From assembly GCA_903894655.1 (NCBI GenBank), contig CAITQY010000178.1, positions 1 through 5,448 on the forward strand: DNA of 5,448 bases. Direction: 5' to 3'. Source of the DNA: an uncultured Gemmatimonadota bacterium. GTDB lineage: Bacteria > Gemmatimonadota > Gemmatimonadetes > Gemmatimonadales > Gemmatimonadaceae. The position numbers and the translations under genes were made by a program. The notes under the pieces were generated by a model that was not told where the DNA came from, did not search any database, and saw nothing but the letters and a program-made list of their open reading frames with translations. Numbering within the stretch: the first letter of the stretch is position 1; every line of letters begins with the position of its first letter. Below are positions 4,720 through 5,448 of the stretch, one piece after another.

Positions 4720-5448
4720 TGCGTATTCTGGGGCTCGCGGCCGTCTGGGTCGCGCTTGGGATGTCGGTGGCCGGCATCATCGCGGCGATCTGGGGGCTCA
4801 CCCGACAGCGTGCCGAACTCGTGGCGAGCGCGTTCCAGGCGGTGTACGTCAACTTCGCACTGTTGACCGTGGCCGTGGGGGTCATGGTCTACGCGCTCGT
4901 GACGCACGATTTCAGCATCGGCTATGTGGCGCAGGTGGGCAGTCGCACCACGCCGGTGTTCTACACCGTCATTTCGCTCTGGGGCGCGCTCGAAGGCTCG
5001 ATCCTGTTCTGGGGATGGGTGATGGCGATGTACAGCGCGGTGGTGGTGTGGAGCAATCGACATCGTGACGGCGGACTGGTGCCCTGGGCGGCGGTCGCGC
5101 TGCTGACCATCTGCCTGTTCTTCTACATCCTGCTCGTCGGACCGGCCAACCCGTGGCATCTCGTGTCGCCCGTGCCGGCCGATGGGCCGGGACCGAATCC
5201 GCTCCTGCAGAATCACATCCTGATGGCGGTCCATCCGCCGCTGCTGTACCTCGGCTACGTGGGCATGGCCGTGCCGTTCGCGTTCGCCGTGGGCGCGTTG
5301 CTCGCCGGCGAAATTCACAGCGCCGACTGGATCAAACTGACCCGACGCTGGACGCTGAGCGCGTGGTCGTTTCTGTCGCTGGCGATCATCGCCGGCAGGT
5401 GGTGGTCGTACGAAGTGCTCGGCTGGGGCGGGTCCTGGGCCTGGGATC
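4719..5448 (+). CDS. ccmF: Cytochrome c haem lyase subunit CcmF (N-terminal part, cut by window end)
   Basis: CcmF is a large polytopic membrane protein that accepts haem from CcmE and, with CcmH-type partners, ligates it to apocytochrome c. The first 243 residues are visible; the family is around 650, so the last 60 percent or so is outside. Several hydrophobic helices are present, at about 4-26, 41-61, 79-107, 119-139, 175-200 and 211-228. The segment NHILMAVHPPLLYLGYVG contains His172, matching the conserved periplasmic His173 of E. coli CcmF. The WWD domain GRWWSYEVLGWGGSWAWD lies at 226-243, right at the edge. Ser239 occupies a position usually aromatic (GG[YW]W). I chose ATG at 4719, overlapping the ccmE stop. 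An in-frame GTG at 4716 is the alternative; GGAG at 4703-4706 is better spaced for it. The paralogue NrfE/CcmF is less likely given the complete ccmA-E upstream. Confidence 0.95.
   Translation, partial: MRILGLAAVWVALGMSVAGIIAAIWGLTRQRAELVASAFQAVYVNFALLTVAVGVMVYALVTHDFSIGYVAQVGSRTTPVFYTVISLWGALEGSILFWGWVMAMYSAVVVWSNRHRDGGLVPWAAVALLTICLFFYILLVGPANPWHLVSPVPADGPGPNPLLQNHILMAVHPPLLYLGYVGMAVPFAFAVGALLAGEIHSADWIKLTRRWTLSAWSFLSLAIIAGRWWSYEVLGWGGSWAWD

Noticed and set aside
4329..5318. 329-codon minus-strand open frame opposite ccmE and ccmF
   Set aside because: No motif, biased Arg/His/Asp composition, and it spans two clearly identified plus-strand genes.

Overview
The window is GC-rich and densely coded, with strong G/C preference at third codon positions. 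It holds eight genes in two divergent transcription units. The most recognisable content is a cytochrome c maturation (System I, Ccm) operon, ccmABCDEF, reading rightwards from about 1919 to the window end. A two-gene unit reads leftwards from about 1711 to the left edge. System I and a double zinc-ribbon/membrane-anchor protein with a 'DISNMSPRER' type C-terminal domain suggest a Gram-negative, respiring bacterium. From memory of similar proteins I lean towards Gemmatimonadota (Gemmatimonas-like), but this is an inference and no marker gene is present.

Left unit (minus strand, 1711 down to 1): a 300-residue protein with two CxxC...CxxC zinc ribbons, one membrane segment and a helical extracytoplasmic domain. 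It is followed by an FAD-dependent amine-oxidase-family protein whose C-terminus runs off the window. The two genes overlap. The second appears to begin at a CTG codon embedded in the first gene's stop (CTGA), because no ordinary start codon preserves its dinucleotide-binding motif without a long implausible extension.

Intergenic control region (1712-1918, about 207 bp): it carries a plausible sigma-70-type promoter for the ccm operon (TAGACA-17-TAGACT) and, upstream of it, an 11-bp-period direct repeat of GTTCATGC that resembles a response-regulator box. It also has a TACAAT -10 candidate facing left, and a short leader with a CCTCCTT element just before the TTG start of ccmA.

Right unit (plus strand, 1919 to 5448): ccmA (ATPase), ccmB (permease), ccmC (haem handling, WWD domain), ccmD (small membrane adaptor), ccmE (haem chaperone with HxxxY) and the first 243 codons of ccmF (haem lyase subunit). 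All five junctions overlap (GTGA, ATGA, ATGA, GTGATG, GTGATG), so translational coupling is likely. Together CcmC and CcmD load haem onto CcmE at the outer face of the membrane, CcmAB uses ATP to release holo-CcmE, and CcmF with partners beyond the window transfers haem to apocytochrome c.

I see no tRNA, rRNA, CRISPR array, insertion sequence, phage gene or defence system. The gene content is mostly conserved housekeeping biology. The points that merit a second look are the CTG start, the direct-repeat operator candidate, the ccmA leader and altered ATPase motifs, and the tandem repeat at the start of ccmE.
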